Assembly (NCBI RefSeq): GCF_002356315.1
Contig: NZ_AP018164.1
Coordinates: 4,650,001-4,714,000, forward strand
DNA length: 64,000 nt
From: Mycobacterium shigaense
Lineage (GTDB): Bacteria; Actinomycetota; Actinomycetes; Mycobacteriales; Mycobacteriaceae
Direction of reading: 5' to 3'
This document shows positions 24,006 to 33,170 of this stretch, in pieces. Below the pieces are notes generated by a model. That model was not told where the DNA came from. It searched no databases and saw nothing but the letters and a program-made list of their open reading frames with translations. Numbering within the stretch: the first letter of the stretch is position 1; the number at the start of each line of letters is the position of its first letter. A program made the translations under genes and the position numbers.

Positions 24006-24710
24006 TCAGGCGGCGTCGAGGACGGCCTTGTCCGACCGCCACCGGTACACCGTCGGCGTGCAACCGTGCATCGAGGCGAGATCGACGGCATCCAGCATCG
24101 CCTGCAACGGCCCGGGCTTGCGGAGCTGACGCGCAGCGACGGCCACCCGCACGATGCCACCGCGGCGGGCGATCCGCTCGGCGGACAGCACCACCATGCG
24201 GCACCACCACGGCTCGGTCAGGAAGCCCTCCCCGATGCCCAATACGCGTGTGCGATCCGTGGTGTGCCGGACCAGGTCGGTGATCCCGTGCAGGTCGGCG
24301 AGCAGCCGAAAACCGTTGCCCGGCAACGTCTTGACCACGCCGGGCGATACCGCCCAGCCCGGCGCGGCGAACAGCCGGGTACGCAGTCCGAGGTGCTCGA
24401 GCACCCGGTCCGCGGCCATCAGCCGCAGGTTGGCCTCGTGTGCGCGCAGCATGGCGAACTCGCCGCGCCGCTTCTTGGTGGCCGCATCGTCGTAACCGTG
24501 CAGCACGATCGCGTCGCCACCGGCCCGACGCTGGGCCAGCCAGTCGACGGTGTGCGGGTCGCGGTCGAGCCGATAGTCGCCTGCCAGCCGCGGGGCCACC
24601 AGCAGCGACACCGGGACCTTGCGGGCGTCCATCTGTGCGCAGAACGCCTCGACGTCGGCCAGGGTGCGCTCGCCAATCCCTGAGACGGAGACGATCAATT
24701 TTCCAGACAC
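24006..24710 (-). CDS. DUF2334 polysaccharide-deacetylase-like protein (Rv0784-like)
   Basis: 234 residues from GTG 24710. KLIVSVSGIGERTLADVEAFCAQMDARKVPVSLLVAPRL and DAIVLHGYDDAATKKRRGEF give the beta-barrel of the NodB-like carbohydrate esterase relatives; FAAPGWAVSPGVV is the later loop. The expected first-strand Asp-Asp metal pair is replaced (VSGIGE), while HGYDD retains possible ligands, so catalysis is uncertain. Function not known. It is divergent from the MFS exporter over 198 bases, and the FAD dehydrogenase follows on the same strand after 47 bases. Confidence 0.75.
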   Translation of the reverse strand: MSGKLIVSVSGIGERTLADVEAFCAQMDARKVPVSLLVAPRLAGDYRLDRDPHTVDWLAQRRAGGDAIVLHGYDDAATKKRRGEFAMLRAHEANLRLMAADRVLEHLGLRTRLFAAPGWAVSPGVVKTLPGNGFRLLADLHGITDLVRHTTDRTRVLGIGEGFLTEPWWCRMVVLSAERIARRGGIVRVAVAARQLRKPGPLQAMLDAVDLASMHGCTPTVYRWRSDKAVLDAA

Positions 24711-24908
24711 ATCCGCAGTTTGACGAGTTCAGATGTCGAAACGGTGAAGTACACGCAGACTGCAGGCATATATCGGGCCGGCTGCGGCACCGCTCACAGC
24801 CCCGTCGGCGGCTCGATTGCCGGACTCGCGCAACACCGTTGGGCGACGGGTCGCCCGGCGCGCCGCCAGCAAACGACGACCGACGCCCGGGCGGGAAATC
24901 AATTCGAT

Positions 24909-26555
24909 ATGCTAAGCAACGCCATGGAGAAGGCCCACTCCGCAGCGGCCGACGCACCGCTGTCCGCCATCCCCGCCCGGCCGCCGGGCGCGGGTGCGAG
25001 TGCGGGTGGCTACCCCGACAAGCTGGATGCCGCGCTGCTGCGTATCTCTGGCGTCTGCATCCTGGCCACGATCATGGCGATCCTCGACGTCACCGTCGTG
25101 AGCGTCGCGCAACGAACATTCATAGCCGAGTTCGGTTCCACCCAGGCCGTCGTCGCGTGGACGATGACCGGCTACACGCTCGCGCTGGCAACGGTCATTC
25201 CGCTGACCGGTTGGGCGGCCGACCGCTTCGGCACCAAACGGCTGTTCGTGGGCTCGGTCGTCGCGTTCCTGCTGGGCTCGCTGCTGTGCGCTCTGGCCAC
25301 AACTATCTTGCAACTCATAGTGTTTCGCGTCATCCAGGGTGTGGGCGGCGGCATGCTGCTGCCGCTGGGTTTCATGATCTTGACCCGCGAGGCGGGGCCC
25401 CTGCGGCTCGGCCGCCTGATGTCCATCCTGAGCATCCCCATGCTGCTCGCCCCGATCGCCGGTCCGATCCTGGGCGGTTGGCTCATCGACACGTCCAGCT
25501 GGAAGTGGATCTTCCTGATCAACCTGCCGATCGGCATTCTCACGATCGTGCTGGCGGCGGTCGTGTTTCCCCGGGATCACCCGGCGCGATCTGAAACGTT
25601 CGACGTCGTCGGCGCGCTGTTGCTGTCGCCCGGGCTGGCGACGTTCCTGTTCGCGGTGTCGTCCGTTCCCCGCTGCGGGACGGTGGCGGATCGCCGCGTC
25701 CTGATACCGGCGGCGATCGGGCTGGTGCTGATCGCCGCGTTCGTGGTGCACGCCCTACGCCGCGCCGATCACCCGCTGATCGACTTGCGGTTGTTCGCCA
25801 ACCCGGTGATCACGCACGCCAACGTGACGATGGTGATCTTCGCGGGCAGCTTTTTCGGCGCCGGCCTGCTGCTGCCGAGCTATTTCCAACAGGTGTGGCA
25901 ATACACGCCGATGCAAGCCGGCGTGCACCTGATCCCCCAGGGACTCGGCGCCATGCTGACCATGCGGCTGACCGGGCCGCTGGTGGACCGGCAGGGACCC
26001 GGCAAGATCGTGCTAGTCGGTATCGGTTTGATCGTCGCCGGCCTGGGCACCTTCGCCTTCGGTGTGGCCAGGCAGGTTCACTACCAGCCCACGATGCTGA
26101 TCGCGCTGGCGGTCACGGGGCTGGGGATGGGGTGCACCATGATGCCGCTGTCGGTCGCGTCGGTGCAGGCGCTGTCGCCCGAACACATCGCCCGCGGCAC
26201 CACGCTGATGAGCGTCAGCCATCAGGTGGGCGGGTCGGTCGGGACGGCGATGATGTCGATGGTGCTGACCAACCAGTTCAATCGAAGCGAAAACATCGTC
26301 GCGGCAAACAAACTCGCGGTGCTGCAACAGAAGGCCGCCGCGGGCGTGCCGGTCGACCCGTCCGCCGTGCCGCGGCAGCCGCTGGCCCCGGGCTTCGCGG
26401 CCGATCTGCTCCACGACCTGTCCCACGCGTACACAACCGTATTCGTCATCGCGATGGTGCTGGTGGCGGCGACGGTCATCCCCGCGTGGTTCCTGCCGAA
26501 GAAGCCGGCGATGCTAACGCCCGACATCATCGCGGTCGGGCGACCGGATGCCTAG
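24909..26555 (+). CDS. emrB: MFS drug exporter, EmrB/QacA (DHA2) type
   Basis: About 548 residues, 14 predicted membrane spans. TM1 ISGVCILATIMAILDVTVVSVA contains the LDxTVVNVA-type motif of DHA2 proteins; GWAADRFGTKRLFVG is motif A and the segment VIQGVGGGMLLPLGFMIL motif B. MLLAPIAGPILGGWLIDTSSWKWIFLINLPIG is motif C with the Gly-Pro-x-x-Gly antiporter pattern. It exports amphipathic compounds with protons. Starts at ATG 24909 or ATG 24924 are both possible; a TATGCT covering 24908-24913 would favour the second. The stop shares CTAG with the convergent ptrB stop. Equivalent to Rv0783c. Confidence 0.93.
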   Translation: MLSNAMEKAHSAAADAPLSAIPARPPGAGASAGGYPDKLDAALLRISGVCILATIMAILDVTVVSVAQRTFIAEFGSTQAVVAWTMTGYTLALATVIPLTGWAADRFGTKRLFVGSVVAFLLGSLLCALATTILQLIVFRVIQGVGGGMLLPLGFMILTREAGPLRLGRLMSILSIPMLLAPIAGPILGGWLIDTSSWKWIFLINLPIGILTIVLAAVVFPRDHPARSETFDVVGALLLSPGLATFLFAVSSVPRCGTVADRRVLIPAAIGLVLIAAFVVHALRRADHPLIDLRLFANPVITHANVTMVIFAGSFFGAGLLLPSYFQQVWQYTPMQAGVHLIPQGLGAMLTMRLTGPLVDRQGPGKIVLVGIGLIVAGLGTFAFGVARQVHYQPTMLIALAVTGLGMGCTMMPLSVASVQALSPEHIARGTTLMSVSHQVGGSVGTAMMSMVLTNQFNRSENIVAANKLAVLQQKAAAGVPVDPSAVPRQPLAPGFAADLLHDLSHAYTTVFVIAMVLVAATVIPAWFLPKKPAMLTPDIIAVGRPDA

Positions 26556-28687
26556 TCCTTGCCGCCGCCACGGCGGTCGCCACCGGCGGCCGCCAGCAAC
26601 CAGGCGTATTGGAATGCCGTTTCCTCCCATGACCGGTAGCGACCGCTGACGCCACCGTGGCCCGCCGCCATCTGGGTCTTGAGCAACACCGGGCTGCCGT
26701 CACCGTTGGCATGCCGCAACGCGGCCACCCATTTGGCCGGCTCCACATAGTAGACCCTGGTGTCATTGAGTGACGTCATCGCCAGGATGGCGGGATACCG
26801 CCTGGCCTCGACGTTTTCATAGGGGGAATACGATTTCATGTATTCATAAACAGCGCTGTCGTGCAACGGGTCTCCCCATTCGTCCCACTCGGTGACGGTC
26901 AGCGGCAGCGAGGGATCCAGGATGCTGGTCAACGGGTCGACGAAGGGCACCTGCGCCAGTATTCCGGCGAACAACTCCGGGGCCAGGTTGGCCACCGCGC
27001 CCATCAGCAATCCGCCTGCGCTGCCACCCAACGCCACCAGCTGTTGCGGGCGGGTCACTCCAGCATCAACCAAATGCCTTGCGGCCGCGACGAAATCGGT
27101 GAAGGTGTTCTTCTTCTCCAGCAGCTTGCCGTGCTCGTACCACAGCCGGCCCATCTCGCCGCCGCCGCGGACGTGGGCGATCACGAACACCATGCCCCGG
27201 TCCAGCAGCGACAGCCGTGCGATGGAAAATGCCGGGTCGGTGCAGCTTTCATAGGCACCGTATCCGTAGAGCAGTGTGGGCGCCGGGAATTCGACATCAG
27301 CGCGATGAACGATCGACACGGGTATCCGGGTGCCGTCATCGGCGAGCGCCCAGTCGCGTCGCTCGACGTAGTCGTCGTGCCGGTAGTCGCCGAGTACCGG
27401 CTGCTCGCGCAGCAAGGTGCGCTCGCCGGTGCGCAGGTCGATGTCGTAGACCCGCAGCGGCGTGACCAGCGATCCCGCCCTGATCCGCAGCTTCGGCGAC
27501 ACCCAGTTCGGATTGCCGCCCAAGCCCGAGGACATCAAGTCGGAGTCGAATGCGATCTCCTCGGGCTCGCCGTACTCGCCGTCGGAACCGATGGGCCACA
27601 GCTGGATTCGCGGCAACGCTGCCCGCCGATAGCTGATCACCAGATGGTCGGCGAAGGCGTCGGCTCCCTCGAGGCGAACGTCGTCGCGGTGCGCGATCAA
27701 GGTGCGCTGCTGCGTCGGGTCGGTGACGGGGGCCTCGGCCAGCGTGAAATTCACCGCGTCGTCGTTGTGCAGGATCAGGAAGCGATCCTGTCCCCCGACC
27801 ACCGCGTGCTCCACCGAATACTCGACGCCGTCTCGGCGCGGCAGCACCACGGTGAACTCCGCGTTCGGGTCGGCGGCATCGGCGTAGCGCACTTCCGAGG
27901 TGATGGACGATCCCGAGGCGATGAGCACGTAGGCCTCGCTGCGGGTGAGCCCCGCGTCGAGCCAGAATCGTTCGTCGGCTTCGTGATACACCAACTCCGG
28001 GGGGTCGCCGGACCCCAGCCGGTACCGCCACACCTTGTCGGGTCGGTGCGCGGCGTCCAGCGTCAGGTAGTAGACGGTCCGGTTGTCCGCGGCCCAGGTC
28101 ACGCCGGCGGAGATGTCGGCGATCTCGTCGGCGAGCTGTTCGCCGGTGCGTAAGTCCTTGAACCGCAGGGTGTACCGTTCGTCGCCGACGGTGTCGACCG
28201 AATATGCGAGCAGGTTGGCGTCTCGGCTCACCGAGGCGGCCCCCAAGGCGAAGAAGTCGTGGCCCTCTGCCTCGGCGTTCGAGTCCAGCAGAACCTGTTC
28301 GCCGGGTATATCGGTGTTCTCGTCGAGGAAGGGCGGATCCCAGTCGTCGGGATCGGCGACCGGACAACGGCATTGGACGCGGTACTGCTGCCCCTCGAAG
28401 GTGCGGGAATAGTACCACCAGTCGCCTTGGCGGGTCGGCACGGACAGATCGGTCTCTTTGGTGCGAGCCTTGATCTCACCGAAGATCTGCTTGCGCAGCG
28501 GTTCCAGGTGTGCCGTTGTCTGGTCGACGTAGTCGTTCTCCGCCTCCAGATAGGCGATGACTTCCGGGTTTTCCTTGTCGCGCAGCCATTCGTAGGGGTC
28601 GATGAAGACGTCGCCGTGGTGCTCGCGGCGAGCGTCGACGCGCTTGGCGACGGGCGGCACCGGGGGGCGGGCGATCGGCTCCGTCAT
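26552..28687 (-). CDS. ptrB: oligopeptidase B / prolyl oligopeptidase, S9A
   Basis: 711 residues, full length. The N-terminal half is the seven-bladed propeller (DPYEWLRDKENPEV, AGVTWAADNRTVYYLTLD, VRLEGADAFADHLVISYRR). The C-terminal peptidase domain has YGAYESCTDPAFS, VRGGGEMGRLWYEHGKLLEKKNTFTDF and the nucleophile elbow VALGGSAGGLLMG (Ser), with Asp near LNDTRVYYVEP and His in AAGHGGVSGRY. Cleaves short peptides after basic residues. In M. tuberculosis H37Rv this gene is recorded as two pieces (ptrBa/ptrBb, Rv0781-Rv0782); here it is one intact frame. ATG 28687 overlaps the purC stop by 4 bases. Confidence 0.95.
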   Translation of the reverse strand: MTEPIARPPVPPVAKRVDARREHHGDVFIDPYEWLRDKENPEVIAYLEAENDYVDQTTAHLEPLRKQIFGEIKARTKETDLSVPTRQGDWWYYSRTFEGQQYRVQCRCPVADPDDWDPPFLDENTDIPGEQVLLDSNAEAEGHDFFALGAASVSRDANLLAYSVDTVGDERYTLRFKDLRTGEQLADEIADISAGVTWAADNRTVYYLTLDAAHRPDKVWRYRLGSGDPPELVYHEADERFWLDAGLTRSEAYVLIASGSSITSEVRYADAADPNAEFTVVLPRRDGVEYSVEHAVVGGQDRFLILHNDDAVNFTLAEAPVTDPTQQRTLIAHRDDVRLEGADAFADHLVISYRRAALPRIQLWPIGSDGEYGEPEEIAFDSDLMSSGLGGNPNWVSPKLRIRAGSLVTPLRVYDIDLRTGERTLLREQPVLGDYRHDDYVERRDWALADDGTRIPVSIVHRADVEFPAPTLLYGYGAYESCTDPAFSIARLSLLDRGMVFVIAHVRGGGEMGRLWYEHGKLLEKKNTFTDFVAAARHLVDAGVTRPQQLVALGGSAGGLLMGAVANLAPELFAGILAQVPFVDPLTSILDPSLPLTVTEWDEWGDPLHDSAVYEYMKSYSPYENVEARRYPAILAMTSLNDTRVYYVEPAKWVAALRHANGDGSPVLLKTQMAAGHGGVSGRYRSWEETAFQYAWLLAAAGGDRRGGGKD

Positions 28688-29577
28688 GCGCCCGGACCGA
28701 TCCAGTCGTCGAATTTCAAGCCGGAGATCCGTTCGTAGGCATTGATATAGCGGTCGCGGGTGGCCTCGACAATGTCGGGCGGCAGCGGCGGCGGCGGTTG
28801 CGAGCCGTGGCGGTCCCAGCCCGATTCCGGGCTGATGAGCCAGTTGCGCACGAACTGTTTGTCGAAGCTGGTCTGGACCACACCGGCTCGGTAATCCGCG
28901 GCGGGCCAGTATCGCGAGGAGTCCGGCGTGAAGATCTCGTCGGCCAGTACCAGGTCGCCGTTGGCGTCGGTGCCGAACTCGAACTTGGTGTCGGCGATGA
29001 TGATTCCCTTCGTGAGGGCATGATCGGCGGCTTGCACGTATGTCTGCAACGTGCGGTCGCGCAGCTGGTTGGCGCGCACGGCGCCCACCAATTCGATCAC
29101 CCGCGGAAACGAGATGTTTTCGTCGTGGTCGCCCAGCGCGGCTTTCGTCGCCGGAGTGAACAGCGGCGTGGCGAACCTGCTGGCCTCTACCAGGCCCGGC
29201 GGCAGCGCAATCCCGCAGACCTTGCCGGTCGCCTGATAGTCGAGCAACCCCGAACCGGTCAGGTAGCCGCGGGCCACGCACTCCACCGGAAACATCTCCA
29301 GCCGGCGCACCACCAGGGCGCGCCCGAGCACCTCGTCGGGAATGCGGGGATCGTCGGGCGGCCCGGCCAGATGGTTGGGGGCCTCGACGAGGCCGAAGAA
29401 GAACACGCTCATCGCGGTCAGGATGCGGCCCTTGTCCGGGATGACGCTGTCCAAGACGTAGTCGAACGCGGAGATCCGGTCGGAGGCGACCAGCAGCAGG
29501 TGGCCGTCGTCGACGCGGTAGAGCTCGCGGACCTTCCCGCTGGCCAGATGCTGGTAGTCGGACAGTGCAGGACGCAT
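28684..29577 (-). CDS. purC: SAICAR synthase (PurC)
   Basis: 297 residues. Phosphoribosylaminoimidazole-succinocarboxamide synthase joins CAIR and Asp with ATP. Visible are SGKVRELYRVDDGHLLLVASDRISAFD (ATP loop and the conserved DRISAFD), VVRRLEMFPVECVARGYLTGSG, and KGIIIADTKFEFG, all signature segments. TAGGCT lies 6 bases before ATG 29577, supporting a leaderless start. The stop overlaps the ATG of ptrB, so the two are coupled. Confidence 0.97.
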   Translation of the reverse strand: MRPALSDYQHLASGKVRELYRVDDGHLLLVASDRISAFDYVLDSVIPDKGRILTAMSVFFFGLVEAPNHLAGPPDDPRIPDEVLGRALVVRRLEMFPVECVARGYLTGSGLLDYQATGKVCGIALPPGLVEASRFATPLFTPATKAALGDHDENISFPRVIELVGAVRANQLRDRTLQTYVQAADHALTKGIIIADTKFEFGTDANGDLVLADEIFTPDSSRYWPAADYRAGVVQTSFDKQFVRNWLISPESGWDRHGSQPPPPLPPDIVEATRDRYINAYERISGLKFDDWIGPGA

Positions 29578-29583
29578 CGGGTC

Positions 29584-29589
29584 AGCCTA
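29584..29589 (-). promoter_or_regulatory. -10 hexamer TAGGCT, leaderless purC
   Basis: On the minus strand TAGGCT ends 6 bases before ATG 29577. Confidence 0.5.
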
Positions 29590-29638
29590 ACGGGCACCGC
29601 GGCGACACTTGGCTGCGAGCTGTGCTGATATCGACGTT

Positions 29639-30256
29639 ATGACGCGGTTCTTGCCCTACTCCACCAGACCCCTTCGCCTGTTGGGCCAACTGATCAGCGA
29701 CGTCACCATTTCGCTGTGGACGGTGATCTGGGTATTCGTCGGCCTCGCCGTGCACGACGCGATCTCGACCATCGCCGATGCGGGCCACCAACTGGAAAGC
29801 GGCTCAAAGGGCATAGCCGGCAGCCTGGCGTCAGCGGGTCACGGCGCCCAGCACATTCCGTTGGTCGGCGACGCGGTGAGCACACCGCTGGTCGCCGCGG
29901 GTGACGCGGCCGCCGACCTCGCCGACGCGGGCCACAGCCTGGGCACTACGGCCGGCTGGCTCGCGGTCCTGCTTGCGCTGGCCGTCGCCTCGCCACCGAT
30001 TCTTGCGGTCACCATGCCCTGGCTGTTTCTGCGGTTGCGTTTCTTGCGGCGCAAATGGACGGTGACCGCCCTGGCCGCGACCCCGGCGGGTCAACAACTC
30101 CTGGCGCTGCGTGCGCTGGCCAACCGATCGCCGGGCAGGTTGGCCGCGGTCAGCCCCGATCCGGTCGGCGCCTGGCGTCACGAGGATCCGGTCGCCATCC
30201 GCGCCCTGGCGGCGCTGGAGCTGCGCGCTGCCGGTATCAAACTTCGCGCGGGTTGA
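29639..30256 (+). CDS. two-span membrane protein of unknown function (Rv0779c-like)
   Basis: 205 residues from ATG 29639. Two hydrophobic spans are evident: ISLWTVIWVFVGLAVHDAI (about 20-40) and LAVLLALAVASPPILAVTMPWLFL (about 105-128), separated by an Ala/Gly-rich loop with spaced small-residue helices (ADAGHQLESGSKGIAGSLASAGHGAQHIP). The C-terminal part is cytosolic and basic (RLRFLRRKW, LRALANRSPGRLAA). No known catalytic motif. An upstream in-frame ATG at 29609 is possible but overlaps the purC promoter region. It faces cyp126 convergently. Confidence 0.75.
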   Translation: MTRFLPYSTRPLRLLGQLISDVTISLWTVIWVFVGLAVHDAISTIADAGHQLESGSKGIAGSLASAGHGAQHIPLVGDAVSTPLVAAGDAAADLADAGHSLGTTAGWLAVLLALAVASPPILAVTMPWLFLRLRFLRRKWTVTALAATPAGQQLLALRALANRSPGRLAAVSPDPVGAWRHEDPVAIRALAALELRAAGIKLRAG

Positions 30257-30283
30257 CGACCGCCCGCCCGGCGGCCGGGAGCC

Positions 30284-31543
30284 TCACCGTTCCTCGAGCA
30301 GTTCCACGACGAGATGACGGATGCCCGTATGCCGATTGCTGCGAGTCCATTCGACCGGCTGCGCAACCCGCACCGCGCCGAACCGCGCCAGCAGCTCCTC
30401 GAAGAGAACCCGCAGTTCCAGCCGAGCCAGATTCGCGCCAAGGCAATAGTGCACACCCTGACCGAAGCCCAAGTGGGGGTTGGGTTTACGCGCGATGTTG
30501 AACTCATCGGCGCGGTCGAAGGCGGCGTCATCGCGGTTCGCCGAGCCCTCCCACACCTGGACCTTCTGGCCGGCCTCGATCTGCCGGCCGCCGAGTATCA
30601 GGTCGCGGGTGGCGGTGCGGCGCTTCGACGGCGACGGCGAGGTCCACCGCACCATCTCCTCGACCGCGCTCGGCAGCATGTCGCGGTCGGCACGCAGCGC
30701 GCGCAATTGCTCGGGGTGTTCGGCCAGCGCCAGCAGGCCGCCCGCCACGGCGTTGCGGGTGGTCTCCGCACCGGCGCTGAACAGCAGGCTGAAAAACAGA
30801 TACACCTCGAGATCGGACGGGACCGGGCCATTCAATTCGTCGACGGTGGCGTTGGCGACGACCGACAACATGTCGTCCGTCGGCTCGGCGCGCTTGGACG
30901 CGATCAGCTGCTGGCCGTAGTCGTACATCCGCGATCCGGCCGCTGCGTCTCTTTCGGAGGCAGACAGCTGCGAAAGCGAGGCCTTGCGCGAGCCGCCGAA
31001 GTCGAACTGCGGCTCGATGGCCTCGAACAGCCAATGCCGTTCGGACTCAGGCACTCCCAGCAGGATGCAGATCATCTGCATGGGCAATTCGGCGGCGATG
31101 TCGACCAGGAAGTCGAAGGGCTCGCCGGGCTTGACCGCATCCAGCAGCCGGCGCGCCCGGCCCCGCAGGTCGTCCTCGACGCGGCGGATCATCCGCGGCG
31201 TCAGCCCGGAGCTGACCAGCCGGCGAATCTGCGAATGCCTCGGGTCGTCCATCATGTTGAGCACCTGGCCGGCGATGGACAGGTCCTGCAACAGCGTCCC
31301 GCCATACGGCCGTTGGCCGCCGGTGACCGAGGAATAGCCCACCGGATCCTTCAGCACGGCAAGCGTTTCGGCGTAGGTAGCCACCGACCAGAAGCCCTCG
31401 CCGTCCGGGGTGTTGTCGGTCGGCGCGTGCCAGTACACCGGCGCCTCGCGACGGTGTACGGCGAACAGCTCGTGAGGAAACCCGTTGGCGAAGTTGTCGA
31501 GATCGGTGAGGTCGATCTCCGCAAGCGCGCCGGCGAGCGTCAC
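30284..31543 (-). CDS. cyp126: cytochrome P450, CYP126 family
   Basis: 419 residues from GTG 31543. Full P450 fold: MMDDPRHSQIRRLVSSGLTPR (helix C region), FSAGAETTRNAV (I-helix acid-alcohol motif), EEMVRW (ExxR), LGFGQGVHYCLGANLARLE (heme loop with Cys ligand). Orphan mono-oxygenase; the physiological substrate is not established. The GTG start overlaps the purB stop (GTGA), so translation is coupled to purB and the P450 sits inside a purine transcript, as in M. tuberculosis. A 1073-codon open frame continuing upstream is antisense or overlapping noise. Confidence 0.94.
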   Translation of the reverse strand: MTLAGALAEIDLTDLDNFANGFPHELFAVHRREAPVYWHAPTDNTPDGEGFWSVATYAETLAVLKDPVGYSSVTGGQRPYGGTLLQDLSIAGQVLNMMDDPRHSQIRRLVSSGLTPRMIRRVEDDLRGRARRLLDAVKPGEPFDFLVDIAAELPMQMICILLGVPESERHWLFEAIEPQFDFGGSRKASLSQLSASERDAAAGSRMYDYGQQLIASKRAEPTDDMLSVVANATVDELNGPVPSDLEVYLFFSLLFSAGAETTRNAVAGGLLALAEHPEQLRALRADRDMLPSAVEEMVRWTSPSPSKRRTATRDLILGGRQIEAGQKVQVWEGSANRDDAAFDRADEFNIARKPNPHLGFGQGVHYCLGANLARLELRVLFEELLARFGAVRVAQPVEWTRSNRHTGIRHLVVELLEER

Positions 31544-32958
31544 AGGATCGCTCCTGGGGTGTACTTGGCCGCGTCCGGGTAGCGGCTCACCAACTCGTCG
31601 ACCGCCGCGGCCACCTCGTCCACCTGATCGCCGGCGGCACCGATGAACGCCTGCTTGTCGGCCAGCGCGGCGTCCAGCGCAGCCCGATCCAACGGTAGCC
31701 GTTCGTCGCCGGCCAACCGATCCAACAGGTCCGGCTCGGCGCCTTGTTCGCGCATCGCGAGCGCCGTCGCGACCGCGTGTTCGCGGATCACGTGGTGCGC
31801 GGCTTCGCGGCCCATGCCGGCGCGCACGGCGGCGATCAACACCTTGGTCGTTGCCAGGAACGGCAGGTAGCGGTCGAGTTCGCGCTGTACCACCGCGGGA
31901 TAGGCGCCGAACTCGTCGAGCACGGTCAGAAACGTCTCGATCTGACCGTCGACGGCAAAGAAGCCGTCCGGCAAGGCGACTCGGCGCACCACCGAGCAGA
32001 ACACGTCGCCCTCGTTCCACTGTGCACCGGCGAGTTCGGCGGCCATCGACGCGTAGCCGCGCAGCACGACCTGCAATCCGTTGACCCGTTCGCAACTGCG
32101 AGTGTTCATCTTGTGCGGCATCGCCGACGAGCCGACCTGTCCCGGCGCGAATCCCTCGGTGACCAGTTCGTGGCCGGCCATCAACCGGATGGTGTGCGCC
32201 ATCGACGACGGCCCGGCGCCCAGCTGCACCAGCGCGGAGATGACGTCGTGATCCAGCGATCGCGGGTACACCTGCCCGACGCTGGTCAAAACCGTTGCAA
32301 ATCCGAGGAATTCGGCTATGCGCCGCTCGAGTTCGGCAAGCTTCGTCGCGTCGCCGTCCAGCAGGTCCAGCATGTCCTGCGCGGTGCCCATCGGTCCCTT
32401 GATGCCGCGCAGCGGGTAGCGGTCGATCAGCTCGCGGAGCCGCGTCAACGCGACCAGCGCCTCCTGGGCCGCCGAGGCGAACCGCTTGCCCAACGTGGTG
32501 GCCTGTGCGGCCACGTTGTGACTGCGGCCCGCCATCACCAGATCGCGGTAGGTCGTCGCCCGCTCGGCAAGCCGCGCCGCCACCGCGACCCCGTGCGAGA
32601 AGACCAATTCCAGCGACCGCCGGATCTGCAGCTGCTCCACGTTCTCGGTGAGGTCCCGACTGGTCATCCCCTTGTGCACGTGCTCGTGGCCGGCCAGGGC
32701 GTTGAATTCCTCGATACGGGCCTTGACGTCGTGGCGCAGCACGCGTTCGCGATTCGCGATCGAGGCCAAATCCACGTCCTCGAGCACTCGCTCGTAGTCG
32801 GCGATCGCTTCGGGCGGCACCGCGACACCCAGCTCCGCTTGTGCCCGGAGCACCGCCAGCCACAGCCGCCGCTCCGCGACGACCTTGGCCTCCGGCGACC
32901 AGATCGCGACCATCTCGGGGCTGGCGTAGCGGGCGGCCAGCACGTTCGGAATGCTCAC
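31540..32958 (-). CDS. purB: adenylosuccinate lyase (PurB)
   Basis: 472 residues from GTG 32958, same length as remembered for M. tuberculosis. Releases fumarate from SAICAR and from adenylosuccinate. Signature GSSAMPHKMNTRSCERVNGLQ (flexible catalytic loop with Ser), KGMTSRDLTENVEQLQIRR and MAGRSHNVAAQATT (His) are visible. The frame is open 19 codons further upstream, but TAAGCT lies 8 bases before GTG 32958 and MSIPNVLAARYAS is the family start. Coupled to cyp126 by a 4-base overlap. Confidence 0.97.
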   Translation of the reverse strand: MSIPNVLAARYASPEMVAIWSPEAKVVAERRLWLAVLRAQAELGVAVPPEAIADYERVLEDVDLASIANRERVLRHDVKARIEEFNALAGHEHVHKGMTSRDLTENVEQLQIRRSLELVFSHGVAVAARLAERATTYRDLVMAGRSHNVAAQATTLGKRFASAAQEALVALTRLRELIDRYPLRGIKGPMGTAQDMLDLLDGDATKLAELERRIAEFLGFATVLTSVGQVYPRSLDHDVISALVQLGAGPSSMAHTIRLMAGHELVTEGFAPGQVGSSAMPHKMNTRSCERVNGLQVVLRGYASMAAELAGAQWNEGDVFCSVVRRVALPDGFFAVDGQIETFLTVLDEFGAYPAVVQRELDRYLPFLATTKVLIAAVRAGMGREAAHHVIREHAVATALAMREQGAEPDLLDRLAGDERLPLDRAALDAALADKQAFIGAAGDQVDEVAAAVDELVSRYPDAAKYTPGAIL

Positions 32959-32966
32959 AAACACAC

Positions 32967-32972
32967 AGCTTA
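32967..32972 (-). promoter_or_regulatory. -10 hexamer TAAGCT, leaderless purB
   Basis: On the minus strand TAAGCT ends 8 bases before GTG 32958. Confidence 0.5.
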
Positions 32973-33158
32973 CGGTCGGCGACCTGCCAGTGGACACTGC
33001 CGGCTTGGCCGGCACCCGGTTTGCCCGCCTCCGAGCGACAACTCGCCGTGTCCGTCACCAGGGCCGCCCGCAACGCCACGCATTGTCGCTCGCAGGCGAG
33101 CACCACCGACATCCCTTGCCGCAGACACGGATGTGGCGCCGGGGTTGGTGCCGGGTCG

Positions 33159-33164
33159 TACCCT
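33159..33164 (+). promoter_or_regulatory. -10 hexamer TACCCT, leaderless DUF429 gene
   Basis: TACCCT ends 6 bases before ATG 33171. Confidence 0.5.
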
Positions 33165-33170
33165 GTGCGG

